A stretch of 64,000 nt of DNA from Phytophthora quininea (GCA_011947345.1 JAAVTG010000459.1:62001-126000), one strand, 5' to 3'. Positions 21,549-32,428 are shown, counted from the stretch's first letter. Numbers and translations are program-made. Notes: generated by a model not told the origin, from the sequence alone.

Positions 21549-21630
21549 TTGATCTGATCAGGGCAAACCCCGTCTCAAGCTGGCGCCTTCGCCTGTCGCC
21601 GCCGTTCACTACTAACCAATATTCTCCGCG

Positions 21631-23308
21631 ATGCAGATCCTAGCGACGTCGCCGGGGAACCCTCCCAGCCCTGGACGCGCCAAGGAACTTCCCGGGAGGA
21701 TGGTCGCCGTCGGCTTCCTCACGGTCTGCTCAGTGTTCGTGCTGGCGGCAATCACCTCACGAGCAAACACGGCGTTTAGCACGAGTGCAAGTACGCCAAC
21801 CAGCGCGAGGGTTAACGGCACCGACCAATTGCAGGCTGTTCGGTCCCAACTAGCTGCCAAGAACGAGTCCGATGAAGTGAAGCCTCTTCCGTCAGGAGAG
21901 ACGATTGCCCGACGACTCCAATGCGTCGGATGGAGAGCAACAACTGCGTGCAGTCCAACCGGGCATCGTGACCCCAGCAAGGACCTGGGCTGTGACGACG
22001 TCATCGTGGACGGCATGTCTGGGTTCTGCGAGGTGGAGGACCTGGACTCTAAGGAGCGATTCCAAGTCATGAGGCGCTACTGCAACGGATTGATGCGCGG
22101 CATTCCCTTCCGCTGCTCAGACGCACCAAAATTCGCCAGATTCCGTGCTCAGTCTGACGCTGCAGTTCAAAAGCTCTTGCGCCAGGCTATTCGTTACCAA
22201 ACGTTGCTGACGATGGCGGGGCGCCGCGCGACGGCATCGTCATGGTTGTCTACCCGAAGCTTTTGGCCAGTGCCTACGCTACTGTCCGCGTCCTTCGTGA
22301 CGTCCAGAAGTGCCACCTGCCGATCGAGATCTGGTTCCACGTGGACGAGATAGGGGACGACTATGCGTTGTTGGCACCACTGCAGCAGCTCGCCATTTTT
22401 GTCGGCGGTATTTCATTCCACCCGATGTACAATCCGCGGGCGACGGGCTTTCTCTCCAAAGTGTTCGCCATCTACAACAGCCACTTCGACCGCGTGCTCT
22501 TCCTAGACGCCGACAACGTGCCGGTGCGCAACCCACGCTTCCTGTTCGACTCGGCCGAGTTCCAGGCCAACGGCGCCGTGTTTTGGCCCGACTTCTGGCA
22601 ACCGCGCAAAACCCTGTTCAACCTGCACGCGAGGTCGATGCTGTGGGAGCTGCTGGATCTGCCGTTTGTAGACGCGTTCGAGCAGGAGAGCGGCCAGTTG
22701 GTGGTGGACCGAACGCGCCACGCGGCCCCGCTCGAACTGCTGTACTTTTACGCCTTCCACGAGCCCAACTTCTTCGAGAAACTCAAGCTCGTGTACGGTG
22801 ACAAGGACCTGTTCCGCCTGGCGTGGATGAAGCTGAAGGCCCCGTACCACATGATGGCGGCGCTGCCGGCGTTAGCCGGGAGGTCGATCAACGGGTCTTT
22901 TGCGGGATGACGATGGTGCAGCACGACGCGGCTGGAGAGGTGCTGTTCTTGCACCGGAACCAGCACAAGTTGACTGGTGAGCGCGACGAAAAGATGGAGA
23001 AGGCAGCCGCGGAGAACACGGTGGTGCCGGAGGAGGAGGCATTGGGTGCTCCGCAGCCGGACGGGTACCCGGACCCGGTGTTGTGGACGCACCTCATGTC
23101 GTTCAAGAAGGGTGTCAGCTCGAAGATGTACCTGATCGACGCGTACCGAGCCGATCCGCAGTTTCCGCAGTGGCAGCCGTGCTATGGAAAGCGATACGTG
23201 AACAGGTTCCGGTATTTTGACCTAATGGAGTTCTCGAACACAAGCTTCGCTGGCATCGAATCTGACCTCCGGCATTTTGCCGTAGAAGCAACAGAAGTTC
23301 ATGCTTAG
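21631..23308 (+). CDS. GT71-like glycosyltransferase A of an inverted pair, two frame breaks
   Basis: ATG 21631, tail MQILATSPGN, signal anchor at about residues 24-44, and a six-cysteine module with CVGWRATTAC. The first frame leaves the family pattern at the A-run 22169-22172. The core (IEIWFHVDE, FLDADN, VFWPDFW, FEQESGQ, GDKDLF) is in the next frame up to 22910, and CGMTMVQHD, PDPVLWTHLMSF and CYGKR are in the third, after the T-run 22898-22901. Bases 22188-23200 are almost identical to the inverted paralogue at 25500-26512. The N-terminal stem and the last 35 residues (from RYVNRFRYF) differ clearly. The gene begins only 82 bases from the MULE. Confidence 0.75.
22188..23200 (+). repeat. 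Inverted near-identical 1,013-base block, copy 1
   Basis: This matches the reverse complement of 25500-26512, base for base in length. Mismatches I could find cluster in one 46-base island (22376-22421), plus isolated differences near 22309 and at 22451. Just outside both ends the two genes differ as ordinary paralogues do. Confidence 0.8.
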
Positions 23309-23558
23309 CGTAAAATAAATTAACACTGTAATACCATGGATATGTTTTCTCGATGCTTATGGGAACTTGCTAGCAGCCCAAGCAGTAGCGTTGTGCTATT
23401 AGTCTCATCCTTCATCTGTGCCATGGTGATTTATCTTGAGCAGAGCGCGTTGTAGCAACGCCTGTCGTCCAGCCGTACCAGTATCAGCTGGCCCGACCAA
23501 TCGTATGCGTCCTCTCTCGCCGTGCCATGCGCACTTCAGGATCCGCTTGGCCAGAATC

Positions 23559-25331
23559 ATGCCGGACTCGACCGCGGACGTGTCCCCGATTGTGCCTAAA
23601 TGCCGCCCTGGTTTGTTGCGCCTGATGCTAGTGGCGAGTGTCTTGTACTCGAGTACCATGCTGTTCTGGGCCATCTCCAATGTGCACGACTTGTCGGGCG
23701 ACCAAAGTCTCCCAGTCACGCTGCTGAATCTGCTCACCAACGGGCGTTACTCTGTATCACCAGAGCAACTCGAAGCTGAAGCCCATGCCCGCAATGTGAA
23801 GAACTTGCCAAGTGGAGAAACAGTTGAACGCAATTTCCGGTGCGTTGGCTTTCGAGCTACGCGTGACTGCTCCGCCGATGGACCACGTGATCTAGAGAAC
23901 GATCGACCTTGTGACCGCCGAGTTGAGGACGGAGTTTCCGGGTATTGCGAGATTGAAGATATTGATTCGGGTGAACGGTACCGTGTGATGCGTCGAGGCT
24001 GTAGCACCGGCAAGAAGGGGGCCAAGTTCGTGTGCTCTGACGCACCAGATTTCGCCAACTTTCATGTGCGAGGCAGGAAAGTGGCGGAACGAGCAATCGC
24101 ACCGGGTTTTGCTCTTCCCAATGTGAAGAAGAATGGAGATGAACCAAGCGCCGGAATTGTCATGGTCGTGTACCCCAGTTTGTTGGCTAGCGCTTATGCT
24201 TCCGTTCGCGTGCTGCGCGACGTCCTCAAGTGCAGTTTGCCCATCGAGATTTGGTTCCGCACAGACGAGATGCGGCGAGTGTCTGGAGCTCTCCGTCCAC
24301 TAGATGAACTGGCAAATGCTGTTGGAGGAATCACATTCCGTGAGATCAGTGACCGCCGAGCGCTCCGCTTTGCAGCGAAAATTCACGCCATTTACAACAG
24401 CCTCTTCGACCAAGTGCTGTTTCTCGATGCTGACAACGTACCAGTCCGAGACCCGACATTTCTCTTTTCATCGCCCGAGTTCGTGAAAACTGGCGCAGTG
24501 TTTTGGCCGGACTTTTGGCATCCTGGATGGACGATTTTCCACATTATGGGCGACTCGTTGCTATGGCAGCTACTGGATATGCCTTACGTGAAGATGTTTG
24601 AGCAGGAAAGTGGCCAACTGCTTCTCGACCGGCGCCGACATGCTGCGCCCATGGAGTTGGTGAACTTCTTCACATTCCACAGCCCAAACCATTTCGATCA
24701 GCTCAAGCTTGTGTACGGTGACAAGGATCTCTTTCGCTACGCGTGGATCAAGCTAGATGTTCCGTTCTACATGGTTCAGACTCCGCCCGCAGTTGCTGGG
24801 AAATTTGTGAACGAGTCGTTCTGTGGGATGACCATGGTCCAACACGACGCTGAAGGAAGCGTGTTATTTCTTCACCGCAACTCCAACAAACTCACCGGGA
24901 AGGTGAAGCGTGAAGAGATCAACTATAAATTTGAAGCTCGCAAACGAGCTCGACAAAAGTTGCTCCAGCAGGGCGTTCGCGCTATCCCCGATGAAGCAGC
25001 GGTTCAAGTTGAGCTCGATATTTTGCATCAAACGCCTCCGCCTACGTTGGAAGCCCCAGAACCTGACCAGCTACCCGATCCGGCAATGTGGACACATTTG
25101 ATGTCGTATCGTAACACGTCGGACCCCGTGGACTACCGCATTAGGTCCTACACGGCTGAGCCCGACTTTCCGAAGTGGCAGCGCTGCTACGGCCATCGAC
25201 TTGTCAATTCGAGCGAGAACTTCAACCTCCAGAACTTCACCGATCTTAGCTTCTCGGGGTTGGAGACGCAGTTGCGGCGCTTTGCCATGGAAGGAGCTCA
25301 AAAGCTAGCAGTACAAGATCATCACGTATAG
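23559..25331 (+). CDS. GT71-like glycosyltransferase (intact), between the inverted pair
   Basis: ATG 23559 gives tail MPDSTADVSP and a signal anchor at about residues 18-40. An in-frame ATG at 23505 is an alternative, and the frame farther up opens only with TTG. The protein has 590 residues from 23559. The six-cysteine module (CVGFRATRDC ... SGYC ... FVC) starts near residue 95. It has FLDADN near 290, VFWPDFW, FEQESGQ, GDKDLF and CGMTMVQHD, a basic helical linker with PPPTLEAPE, then WTHLMSY, CYGHR and FSGLETQLRRFAMEG. The gene is complete although both flanking paralogues carry frame breaks. It ends 9 bases before the convergent neighbour. Confidence 0.84.
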   Translation: MPDSTADVSPIVPKCRPGLLRLMLVASVLYSSTMLFWAISNVHDLSGDQSLPVTLLNLLTNGRYSVSPEQLEAEAHARNVKNLPSGETVERNFRCVGFRATRDCSADGPRDLENDRPCDRRVEDGVSGYCEIEDIDSGERYRVMRRGCSTGKKGAKFVCSDAPDFANFHVRGRKVAERAIAPGFALPNVKKNGDEPSAGIVMVVYPSLLASAYASVRVLRDVLKCSLPIEIWFRTDEMRRVSGALRPLDELANAVGGITFREISDRRALRFAAKIHAIYNSLFDQVLFLDADNVPVRDPTFLFSSPEFVKTGAVFWPDFWHPGWTIFHIMGDSLLWQLLDMPYVKMFEQESGQLLLDRRRHAAPMELVNFFTFHSPNHFDQLKLVYGDKDLFRYAWIKLDVPFYMVQTPPAVAGKFVNESFCGMTMVQHDAEGSVLFLHRNSNKLTGKVKREEINYKFEARKRARQKLLQQGVRAIPDEAAVQVELDILHQTPPPTLEAPEPDQLPDPAMWTHLMSYRNTSDPVDYRIRSYTAEPDFPKWQRCYGHRLVNSSENFNLQNFTDLSFSGLETQLRRFAMEGAQKLAVQDHHV

Positions 25332-25340
25332 ATTATTAAA

Positions 25341-27082
25341 TTATTTAGCCGTAACATTACTGGGGTGCTCTTCCACCCGCACAACGTCTTGGGCATGACG
25401 TAGCAGCCCCGCTTCCATCGCGTAGCGGCGAATATCTGTTTCTATCCCCGAGAAGCTTTGGTTCGCAAACTCAGCTATTTCGAAAAACCGGAGTTTGTCC
25501 ACGTATCGCTTTCCATAGCACGGCTGCCACTGCGGAAACTGCGGATCGGCTCGGTACGCGTCGATCAGGTACATCTTCGAGCTGACACCCTTCTTGAACG
25601 ACATGAGGTGCGTCCACAACACCGGGTCCGGGTACCCGTCCGGCTGCGGAGCACCCAATGCCTCCTCCTCCGGCACCACCGTGTTCTCCGCGGCTGCCTT
25701 CTCCATCTTTTCGTCGCGCTCACCAGTCAACTTGTGCTGGTTCCGGTGCAAGAACAGCACCTCTCCAGCCGCGTCGTGCTGCACCATCGTCATCCCGCAA
25801 AAGACCCGTTGATCGACCTCCCGGCTAACGCCGGCAGCGCCGCCATCATGTGGTACGGGGCCTTCAGCTTCATCCACGCCAGGCGGAACAGGTCCTTGTC
25901 ACCGTACACGAGCTTGAGTTTCTCGAAGAAGTTGGGCTCGTGGAAGGCGTAAAAGTACAGCAGTTCGAGCGGGGCCGCGTGGCGCGTTCGGTCCACCACC
26001 AACTGGCCGCTCTCCTGCTCGAACGCGTCTACAAACGGCAGATCCAGCAGCTCCCACAGCATCGACCTCGCGTGCAGGTTGAACAGGGTTTTGCGCGGTT
26101 GCCAGAAGTCGGGCCAAAACACGGCGCCGTTGGCCTGGAACTCGGCCGAGTCGAACAGGAAGCGTGGGTTGCGCACCGGCACGTTGTCGGCGTCTAGGAA
26201 GAGCACGCGGTCGAAGTGGCTGTTGTAGATGGCGAACACTTTGGAGAGGAAGCCCGTCGCCCGCGGATTGTACATCGGTTGGAACGTGATACCGCCAACC
26301 CCAATAGCGAGTTGCTGCAGCGGCGCCAACAACGCATAGTCGTCCCCTATCTCGTCCACGTGGAACCAGATCTCGATCGGCAGGTGGCACTTCTGGACGT
26401 CGCGAAGGACGCGGACAGTAGCGTAGGCACTGGCCAAAAGCTTCGGGTAGACAACCATGACGATGCCGTCGCGCGGCGCCCCGCCATCGTCAGCAACGTT
26501 TGGTAACGAATACTCCGGCGCAAGGGCCTTTCGTGTTGCAGCGTCGGATTGAGCGCGGAAGTTAGCGAATGCCGGCGCGTCCGAGCAGCGGAAGGGAGCG
26601 TTGTGCATTAAACTTGTGCAATGGCGCCGCATGATCTGAAAGCGCTCCCCTGAAGTCACATCTTCAACCTCGCAGAAGCCAGACACCCCGCCGACAATAA
26701 CCTCGTCGCAGCCCTTGTCGCTCTCCGGTTCCCGCGGACCGTTTGGCCTGCATTTCCCAGTTGCCCTCCATCCAATGCACTGGAATCGTCGTAGTGCTAC
26801 ATCCCCGGGCGCTAGTTGTTTCGAAGAGGTCTCGGTCTCGGTCTCGCCTCGCAGCGACGCTGTTTGAGCAGACTTGTCCCCGTTGTTTGAAGCCCACACG
26901 ACCAGCAGCGACACGTACATCAAACACGCCACGACGAGCATGATCCGCGGCCACCGCCGCCACCCTCGCGACATCGCATGGGCCGCAGCTCGCACGGGGT
27001 TTGTCATGAACGTGGGAGCGTCGATCAGCGGCTCCTTCTCCTGGGTCTTGCTCGGCGGGCAGATTTGCTGCGCCATGGTCAT
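25341..27082 (-). CDS. GT71-like glycosyltransferase B of an inverted pair, one frame break
   Basis: ATG 27082 (MTMAQQICP) is chosen because the upstream extension starts with TTG. The tail is long (about 46 residues), with a signal anchor about 47-65 and a six-cysteine module with CIGWRATGKC. FLDADN, VFWPDFW, FEQESGQ and GDKDLF are in the first frame. At the A-run 25799-25802 one base appears lost, exactly where paralogue A also breaks, and CGMTMVQHD onward continues in the next frame to 25341. The last 45 residues (from RYVDKLRFF) differ from A, which marks the edge of the converted block. Confidence 0.76.
25500..26512 (-). repeat. Inverted near-identical 1,013-base block, copy 2
   Basis: Reverse-complement partner of 22188-23200. 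The arms are separated by about 2.3 kb containing one intact GT gene. Confidence 0.8.
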
Positions 27083-27788
27083 CGGATGACTCGGGTGGGG
27101 ACCACCGCGCCTTCCACGATCGAAATTGTCGTGTGTGTCCAACTTGCTCGGCGTCACCACCAAGACAGGCCCGAAGACAGCGGCCGGCTACCAGCTCGCG
27201 GCCCCCGCTATGCCCGTGGCGTGGCGTGGATTTTCTTTTGAATGGCAAGGGCGTTTTGCAGTTGGTTTCGGCTGGCAGCTATGGACACGAGGATCAGCGC
27301 GCTAGCTGGGCATCCGCGACAAGTGTGCTGCAGACTCTGGGCCAGAGTTGCTGTTCGGGGTGCGCTTGGATTGTACCTACAACATAGAACGTGAGGCAGG
27401 CAAACAGCCGGGCCTTGCTGGGCCAGCCGCGGGAGCCTTAGAGCAGGCCGTCATGCACAGGCGGACGTTGCTGGCGTTGGTGTCGTTACGTTTGGACAAG
27501 GACACCAGGACCTTTCAGACGGCGGGGTTCCCGTCTCAACCAGCAGCCTGTTGCTGGAGCAGCAGATTCTCTCTCGTCCTCGCGTCATGGAGTGTTGATG
27601 AGACGGACTCGGGACGTGCCTGGTAATCGCAGTAGCGTCGCGTCATCGCGCGAAGGCCATCTGTGTGCAATTCTTGCAGGACTGGGGACAACATGGTGCG
27701 GTGCCGGACAGAAAAATCCAAACTGACTCACGTTACCACGTTGTACCAATGTTGAAGACAAGTCATAAATTATTCAAATGCTCTACAT
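27083..27788. other. Intergenic, no gene recognised
   Basis: About 700 bases between two leftward GT genes. It holds the promoter of gene B. Small open frames here show no motifs. Confidence 0.45.
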
Positions 27789-29771
27789 CTAATTCGCATG
27801 GCGGAGCTGAGCGGCCTCCATCGCAAAGCGACGTATGTGGGTCTCGAACCCCGAGAACCGGAGGTCGGCAAACCTCTGGGTCTGAAAATGCCGACTGCGC
27901 GCAAAATCCCGCTCGCCGTAGCACCGCTGATTCTCTGGGAACTCCGGGGCCGCCTTGTACGACTTGACCCTGTACTCGGAGCGAGGCGAGTCCTTCCGGA
28001 ACGACATCAAGTGCGTCCACATAGCTTGGTCTGCAATGCCGTCCGGCTCTGCGGGCTCGAGCGTTGGTGGCGGCGTCTTGTCCATTCGATCCAGCTCCTC
28101 CTCCACAGCCTTTTCACTCGGTAGTGTGTGGATACCTTGCTGGATCAGCCTGGACCGCACGCGCTTCCTTGCCTCATTGCGATAGTTAACGGGTTGGTAC
28201 AGCGTTTCTCCAGTGAGCTTCTTCGCGTTGCGATGCAGGAACAGCACCTCGCCTTGGGTGTCGTGCTGCACCATCGTCATCCCGCAGAACGACTCGCCAA
28301 TGATTTTGCCAGCAAGAGCGGGAGGGGTCTCGACCATGTAGAACGGTTTATCCAGCTTGATCCACGCCATCCGAAACAGATCCTTGTCTCCCCACAGAAG
28401 CTTCAGCTGCTCGATCGGGTTTGGCTGGTGGAACGTGAAGAATCGCACGAGCTCCAAAGCCGCAGCGTGCCTACGGCGGTCGATTAGCAGTTGGCCGCTT
28501 TCCTGCTCAAACATATCGACGTACGACATGTCCAGCAGCTCCCACAGCAACGAATCCCCGTGGAGATGGAAAATCGTGTACCCTGGCCACCAGTAGTCTG
28601 GCCAAAACACCGCTCCAGTATTCACAAACTCGGGCGACTCGAACAAGAACGTAGGGTCTTGCACGGGGACATTGTCTGCATCAAGAAAGAGTACGCGTTC
28701 GAAGCCGCTATTGTAAACAGCAAACACTTTCGCTCCAAATCGAACAGCCTGCGCATCGGTGATAGTGCGGAAAATGATTTCGCCGGCACTGTCGTTTTGT
28801 GCGAGAACCCTCAGCGGACGAAGTGACCCCGGTACGCGCTCCACCTCGTCCTGCCGAAACCAAATCTCGATGGGCAACCGACAGCCCAAGACGTCACGCA
28901 AGGCACGGACCGTAGCGTACGCACTGGCAACAAGTTTGGGGTACACAACCATGACAATTCCATCTTGGCCGGCCGGCTTGTTGCTTGCAATGTTTGGGAG
29001 AGTAAAACTTGGACGTTGCGTCTGCTCAACGACACGATTGGCTTCAATGTGGTAGTTGGCGAACTGCACTGCGTCGGAGCATCGGAATACCGAACTACTC
29101 TTGTACCTGGCACAAGTCCGCCGCATGACTCGGAAGCGTTCACCCGAGTCTACGTCGAGCACCTCGCAATATCCAGATCGTCCGTTGGGAACTCGTTGCT
29201 CGCAAGTAATGTCGTTAGCCGGTTGCCGCGGGCCATTGGCCTTGCAATTGGCTGTAGCTTTCCAACCTACGCACGTTAAATTTCGCTGCCGTAGATCCCC
29301 ACTCGGTATCATTTGAACGGAGCGAGCGTGGTCCTCGGCCTCAATTTCTTGCGGAGACGGTGTCCGTTGCATCTCCTCGACGGTGTCCTTGACCTTCTGC
29401 AGCGCATTCGCCACCGGGCGATGAATCTTTTCCAGGACCGTCGTGAACTTGAACGATGGAGCGTCTCCTTCGCTGCTAACCATGTGCATGCTGTGGATCG
29501 ACCAACCCAGTGTGATCACGGCGTACAGCATACTACCCAGCAGCAGCGTCCGCAAGAAACGGTGTCCCCACCGACGAGGGCACGGCGCGGTGTCCATGCT
29601 TGCGACCTCGGGTTTCTCCATTAGGGAAAGTTGTCGTGTGGAACACGGACAGTGTTCGGCTTGCATCTCGAGAGCACCTAGATTCCAGGCTGCGAGCACG
29701 TTGGAAGACGAGAAGTGGCCGCCACGTTGTGGCCTTTTCTGTGCGGTACGGGGGTCTCTATGCTCAGACAT
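27789..29771 (-). CDS. GT71-like glycosyltransferase (intact, longest tail)
   Basis: An uninterrupted 660-residue frame from ATG 29771. The signal anchor lies at about residues 72-91, so the tail would be unusually long. In-frame ATGs at 29621 (MEKPEVASM) and 29597 (MDTAPCPRRW) would give the short tail usual for the family, and 29597 is the most family-like. The stem is helical and Gln/Glu-rich. The six-cysteine module contains CVGWKATANC. FLDADN, VFWPDYW, FEQESGQ, GDKDLF, CGMTMVQHD, a PPPTLEPAE linker, AMWTHLMSF, CYGER and FSGFETHIRRFAMEA complete the usual plan. Every core motif is conserved. Confidence 0.84.
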   Translation of the reverse strand: MSEHRDPRTAQKRPQRGGHFSSSNVLAAWNLGALEMQAEHCPCSTRQLSLMEKPEVASMDTAPCPRRWGHRFLRTLLLGSMLYAVITLGWSIHSMHMVSSEGDAPSFKFTTVLEKIHRPVANALQKVKDTVEEMQRTPSPQEIEAEDHARSVQMIPSGDLRQRNLTCVGWKATANCKANGPRQPANDITCEQRVPNGRSGYCEVLDVDSGERFRVMRRTCARYKSSSVFRCSDAVQFANYHIEANRVVEQTQRPSFTLPNIASNKPAGQDGIVMVVYPKLVASAYATVRALRDVLGCRLPIEIWFRQDEVERVPGSLRPLRVLAQNDSAGEIIFRTITDAQAVRFGAKVFAVYNSGFERVLFLDADNVPVQDPTFLFESPEFVNTGAVFWPDYWWPGYTIFHLHGDSLLWELLDMSYVDMFEQESGQLLIDRRRHAAALELVRFFTFHQPNPIEQLKLLWGDKDLFRMAWIKLDKPFYMVETPPALAGKIIGESFCGMTMVQHDTQGEVLFLHRNAKKLTGETLYQPVNYRNEARKRVRSRLIQQGIHTLPSEKAVEEELDRMDKTPPPTLEPAEPDGIADQAMWTHLMSFRKDSPRSEYRVKSYKAAPEFPENQRCYGERDFARSRHFQTQRFADLRFSGFETHIRRFAMEAAQLRHAN

Positions 29772-29939
29772 CTGCTACAGCATTGATTGAGACGGGTCGC
29801 CATCCTCTTCCTTTTGATCAACAGCATGACGGGATGCTCCATCGAATCATCCAATCCCGTTCATAATCCTCTGTCGTCTACAGCGGCTCTGGTCAACAAT
29901 ACCCTCTTCGTTGGAACCTTGTCCTCTTGTCGTCCAGCT

Positions 29940-31687
29940 TTAGTTGCCCTGACGTCGAAACGGTTTGCGGTGTTGCTCGGCTGCAATGTCGTCCACCTTG
30001 GCTTGGTGAAGCTGGCCCGCCTCCATTGCAAAGCGACGTAAGTCTGTCTCGAGACCGGAGAAGCTCATGTCTGCGATTCTCTGCACGTAAAAGTGCTCAT
30101 TGGCATCGGGTCTCCGCAGTCCGTAGCATATTTGGTCCTTTGAAAACTCTGGCTCGGCGTGGTAGGTCTCGATCTCGTACTTGGAGTGAGGCGACGAACT
30201 GCGGAAAGACAGCAAATGCGTCCAAATCTCTGGGTCGGGGTAGTCCTGCAACTTGCTGCTCATAGTTAACCCCTCCCCAAAGCTCCTGTCCGAATAGCTA
30301 TTCCCCACTCGCTCCTGCACGGCTTTAAACTTGTCGTTCGCAGGGTTCCGAATGCGCCCTCCAGTTAGCTTGCGCGTGTTCCGGTGGAAAAACAGTAACC
30401 CCCTTGTGCATCGTGCTGGACCATGGTCATTCCGCAAAAGGACCCGTTAACCATCTTCCCAGCGACTGCCGGTGGACTCTGGATCATGTGGAAGGTTGTC
30501 TCCATCTTGAGCCAAGCCAACCGAAACAAATCCTTATCACCCCAGACGAGTTTTAGTTGCACGAACGGATTCGGTCGGTGAAACTTAAAGAAGTGCACGA
30601 GCTCGAGCGAAGCAGCATGGCGGCACCGATCAATCAGTAGCTGGCCGCTCTCCTGCTCGAACATGTTGACGAACGGCATCTGCACCAGCTCCCACAGCAG
30701 CGAGTCCTCGTGAAGATAGAACAAAGTATTCGACGGCTGCCAAAAATCTGGCCAAAACACCGCACCAGTCTTCCCAAACTCGGATGACTGGAACAGGAAC
30801 TCAGGGTCTCGAACCGGGACATTGTCGGAATCCAGGAACAGAACTCGTTCAAATGCGCTGTGGTAGATGGCGAACACCTTTGTAGCAAATTCAGTCGCCA
30901 AAGGATCGTCGATCTCGCGGAAGACCACATCGCGTGCTGCCAATTGCCGAAGCGGGTCGATCGCTGCCGTCACTTTCCGCATCTCGTCTGGACGATACCA
31001 GACCTCGATGGGCAATGAGCAGCCCAGCACCTCTCGCAGCGCTCGAATGGTGGCGTACGCGCTTGGCACTAGCTTGGGGTACACGACCATCACAATTCCA
31101 TCTCGTCGTTCACTCTCGGTTGTCGTCGAGCTTGGTAGAGCGAAGCCAGGCTTACGTGCGCGCTCCATCACTTCCTTCACTAGTACGTGGAAATTGGCAA
31201 ACCTCGGCGCTTCAAGACAGCGGAAAAGCGCCGCTTTCCCGACCACGTCATGGCAGGAGCGTCGCGCCACTCGAAACAGCTCACCAGTGTCCTCATCCTG
31301 TAGTTCGCAATATCCTGCTTCACCTCTAGGGATCGTTTTCTTGCAAGCTCGATCTCGTTCAGGCAGGCGAGGGCCGTCAGGTCGGCAGTCGCTTGTTGCT
31401 CTCCATCCAATGCACCTGAAGCGGCGCTCCGCGGTCTCCCCGCTCGGCAATAAATGCACGTTCAGTGCATGGTCGTCTGCTTGTTGCTGCTCCGGGGTGC
31501 GTTGGATGCGGCTCCAAGAGTTTTTGACCGAGCCGACGATGCCTGTCAGACGCAGCGAAGGCCTGCTGCTGCTGGATGTGTGGACGCTGAACAGCGACAG
31601 CAGCAACACCACCGAAGTGTAGAGCAAGCTACCAAGTAGCAAGTAGTGGAGCAGCCCGTGGCGGTTGGCAGGAGCTGCGGGCGCCAT
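29940..31687 (-). CDS. GT71-like glycosyltransferase, one frame break
   Basis: ATG 31687 (MAPAAPANRHG) precedes a signal anchor at about residues 15-33. The longer frame opens with GTG. The six-cysteine module has CIGWRATSDC. The catalytic site is FLDSDN (Ser in DxD). VFWPDFW, FEQESGQ, GDKDLF and CGMTMVQHD are present. The frame changes once at the C-run 30399-30403 (minus-strand G-run), equal to one lost base. Beyond it come FFHRNTRKLTG, a short linker without PPPTLE, DPEIWTHLLSF, CYGLR and FSGLETDLRRFAMEA, ending at 29940. A Cys replaces the usual Arg in DRCRHAA. Confidence 0.76.
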
Positions 31688-32428
31688 GGGGTGACGATGG
31701 TGCAGGAATGAGGCTCGGCCTCTAAGATTATACACAATTTAAGATAAATATGATAGTTTATACAAGCTTCCCGGTCATGACGCTCGTCGACTGCAGCTAT
31801 AGTAGCTCGACAGATTTGAGAGTGGAGACGATCACCTCCCGGTACGGCATCAGCGACGCATGGAGGGGCTCCTTTGGCAGCAGCCATGTCAATTCGAGAT
31901 GGATACATCGAGCCCAGGCATTTCTCCAGTTGAGGCGGAAAAGCGGGCGCAATCATCTCCCCGCAGCCGCTCGTGGGTAACTTGGCATTTTTGAGTGGAT
32001 CTTTGCGTCGATGTTGACCAGCTCCGCCCACCACTTGGTCCTAGCGTCAGAAACTATACATCCACAATCTACCATCGCGATGACGGTACGGCGAGCGAGC
32101 GAGCTCCCTCAGCAGTGCACACGGCTGGATTTCAGCACCGGATTCCATCAGAGGTGCGAGCGGCGCCACTGCAAGACGCGGAGCACTTGGCGATGTGGTC
32201 GACTTGTCGAAGACGTCGACTGAAATCTGATCGGTCTTTTTATGGCTACTCGTATTTGTGCTGCTCCCCACTCTCTTTTACCAAAGTTCAAAATATGGCA
32301 AGGACGCACAAGTCCCTTATTACAAACTCATCTGAACCTTATATCAGACTCGCAAACTGCCTTTACGTTCGAACAGTGCAACGGTTTTCCACACTTCGGT
32401 TGACGCCAACGAGAGACCACCACGCTCG
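31688..32428. other. Intergenic between a GT gene and the subtilase
   Basis: 741 bases. They hold the promoter of the leftward GT, the weak minus-strand candidate at 31797-32075, and the 5' region of the subtilase. Several other open frames here are mutually overlapping and unconvincing. Confidence 0.4.
31797..32075 (-). pseudogene. Possible small gene or remnant, 92 codons with one in-frame UGA
   Basis: Reading from ATG 32075 to TAG at 31797-31799 on the minus strand gives one continuous frame, except for a single TGA about 40 codons in. The translation looks coding-like on both sides (TKWWAELVNIDAK before, RLNWRNAWARC after), with ordinary composition. I do not recognise it. It could be a decayed gene, a gene with an unrecognised short intron, or chance. 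No splice sites clearly bracket the stop. Confidence 0.25.

Noticed and set aside
21549..21630. Missing 5' half of the truncated GT on the far side of the MULE
   Set aside because: Read on the minus strand, this segment has none of the tail, anchor or cysteine-module residues.
22310..22801. Long open frames antisense or out of phase in the inverted block (also 25899-26390)
   Set aside because: Arg/Ala/Pro-rich translations that mirror the GC-rich GT codons. They are duplicated only because the GT block is duplicated.
31546..32034. 162-codon minus-strand frame
   Set aside because: It overlaps the real GT start in another phase, has no motif, and conflicts with the better small frame at 31797-32075.
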